From an uncultured Corynebacterium sp. (lineage in GTDB: Bacteria > Actinomycetota > Actinomycetes > Mycobacteriales > Mycobacteriaceae): a stretch of DNA of 5,914 nt. The stretch's first letter is position 1. Each line of letters opens with the position of its first letter. Positions 5,880 through 5,914 of this stretch are shown here, in pieces. The stretch spans positions 1 to 5,914 of the forward strand of contig NZ_CALTVG010000095.1 of NCBI RefSeq assembly GCF_943912665.1. The letters run 5' to 3'. The notes under the pieces were generated by a model that saw only the letters and a list, made by a program, of their open reading frames with translations, searched no databases and was not told the origin of the DNA. The translations under genes and the position numbers were made by a program.

Positions 5880-5894
5880 TGGACACGGAGTCCA
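5880..5894 (+). promoter_or_regulatory. Short hairpin over the Shine-Dalgarno site of the right-edge gene
   Basis: TGGAC (5880-5884) can pair with GTCCA (5890-5894) around a five-base ACGGA loop that holds most of the GGAG at 5887-5890. TTTTGGAC also occurs twice, at 5877-5884 and 5901-5908. The hairpin might expose or limit the ribosome site, but it is only five base pairs. It is recorded as a possible leader element, not a proven one. Confidence 0.2.
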
Positions 5895-5914
5895 GAATGT
5901 TTTTGGACGGGATG

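Noticed and set aside
5530..5886. Minus-strand open frames spanning the intergenic region upstream of the propeller start
   Set aside because: They are in other frames than the propeller gene, overlap its signal peptide region, and cover apparent control sequences. No motifs or good ribosome site were seen.

Overview
The window is GC-rich, densely coded DNA that looks like a Corynebacterium chromosome. The evidence is an actinobacterial-type DnaE C-terminus, a TAGAC-N6-GTCTA operator of the corynebacterial McbR type, -10 boxes that fit the corynebacterial gnTAnanTng pattern, and two exported proteins that both end in a membrane helix. Genus is likely from these features together. Species cannot be read from them.

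Layout. Positions 1-1450 (+) hold the last 482 codons of dnaE, the replicative DNA polymerase III alpha subunit; its start lies outside the window. An 85-base gap follows with a -10 box overlapped by a perfect 8-6-8 palindrome. Then comes a 398-residue zinc methyltransferase related to the catalytic half of cobalamin-independent methionine synthase (1536-2732, +). A 14-bp perfect stem (2747-2778) lies between this gene and the convergent minus-strand genes, so it can end transcription from both sides. On the minus strand, 3699-5630 encodes a 643-residue exported, membrane-anchored beta-propeller protein of the choice-of-anchor I family. After 88 bases it is followed by 2813-3610, a 265-residue exported protein of unknown function with a low-complexity linker and a similar C-terminal anchor. 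Positions 5631-5914 are an intergenic region between the propeller gene and an apparent plus-strand gene that begins at or beyond the right edge. No stretch longer than 300 bases lacks a gene.

How the parts may work together. dnaE is housekeeping and seems unrelated to the rest. The methyltransferase is probably a member of the sulfur/methionine regulon, repressed through the palindrome at its promoter. The two minus-strand genes may form a small cell-envelope unit: both have signal peptides, extended acidic or Ser/Ala-rich linkers, and an anchor of one hydrophobic helix followed by an NPxxR segment. The region upstream of the propeller gene carries GTT-A/T-AC-like units at about 11-base spacing that resemble actinobacterial PHO boxes. 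That raises the possibility of phosphate control, but it is inference.

I saw no CRISPR array, tRNA, rRNA, insertion sequence or phage gene. The most distinctive signals are the operator, the paired C-terminal anchors, and the repeat-rich divergent control region at the right end.
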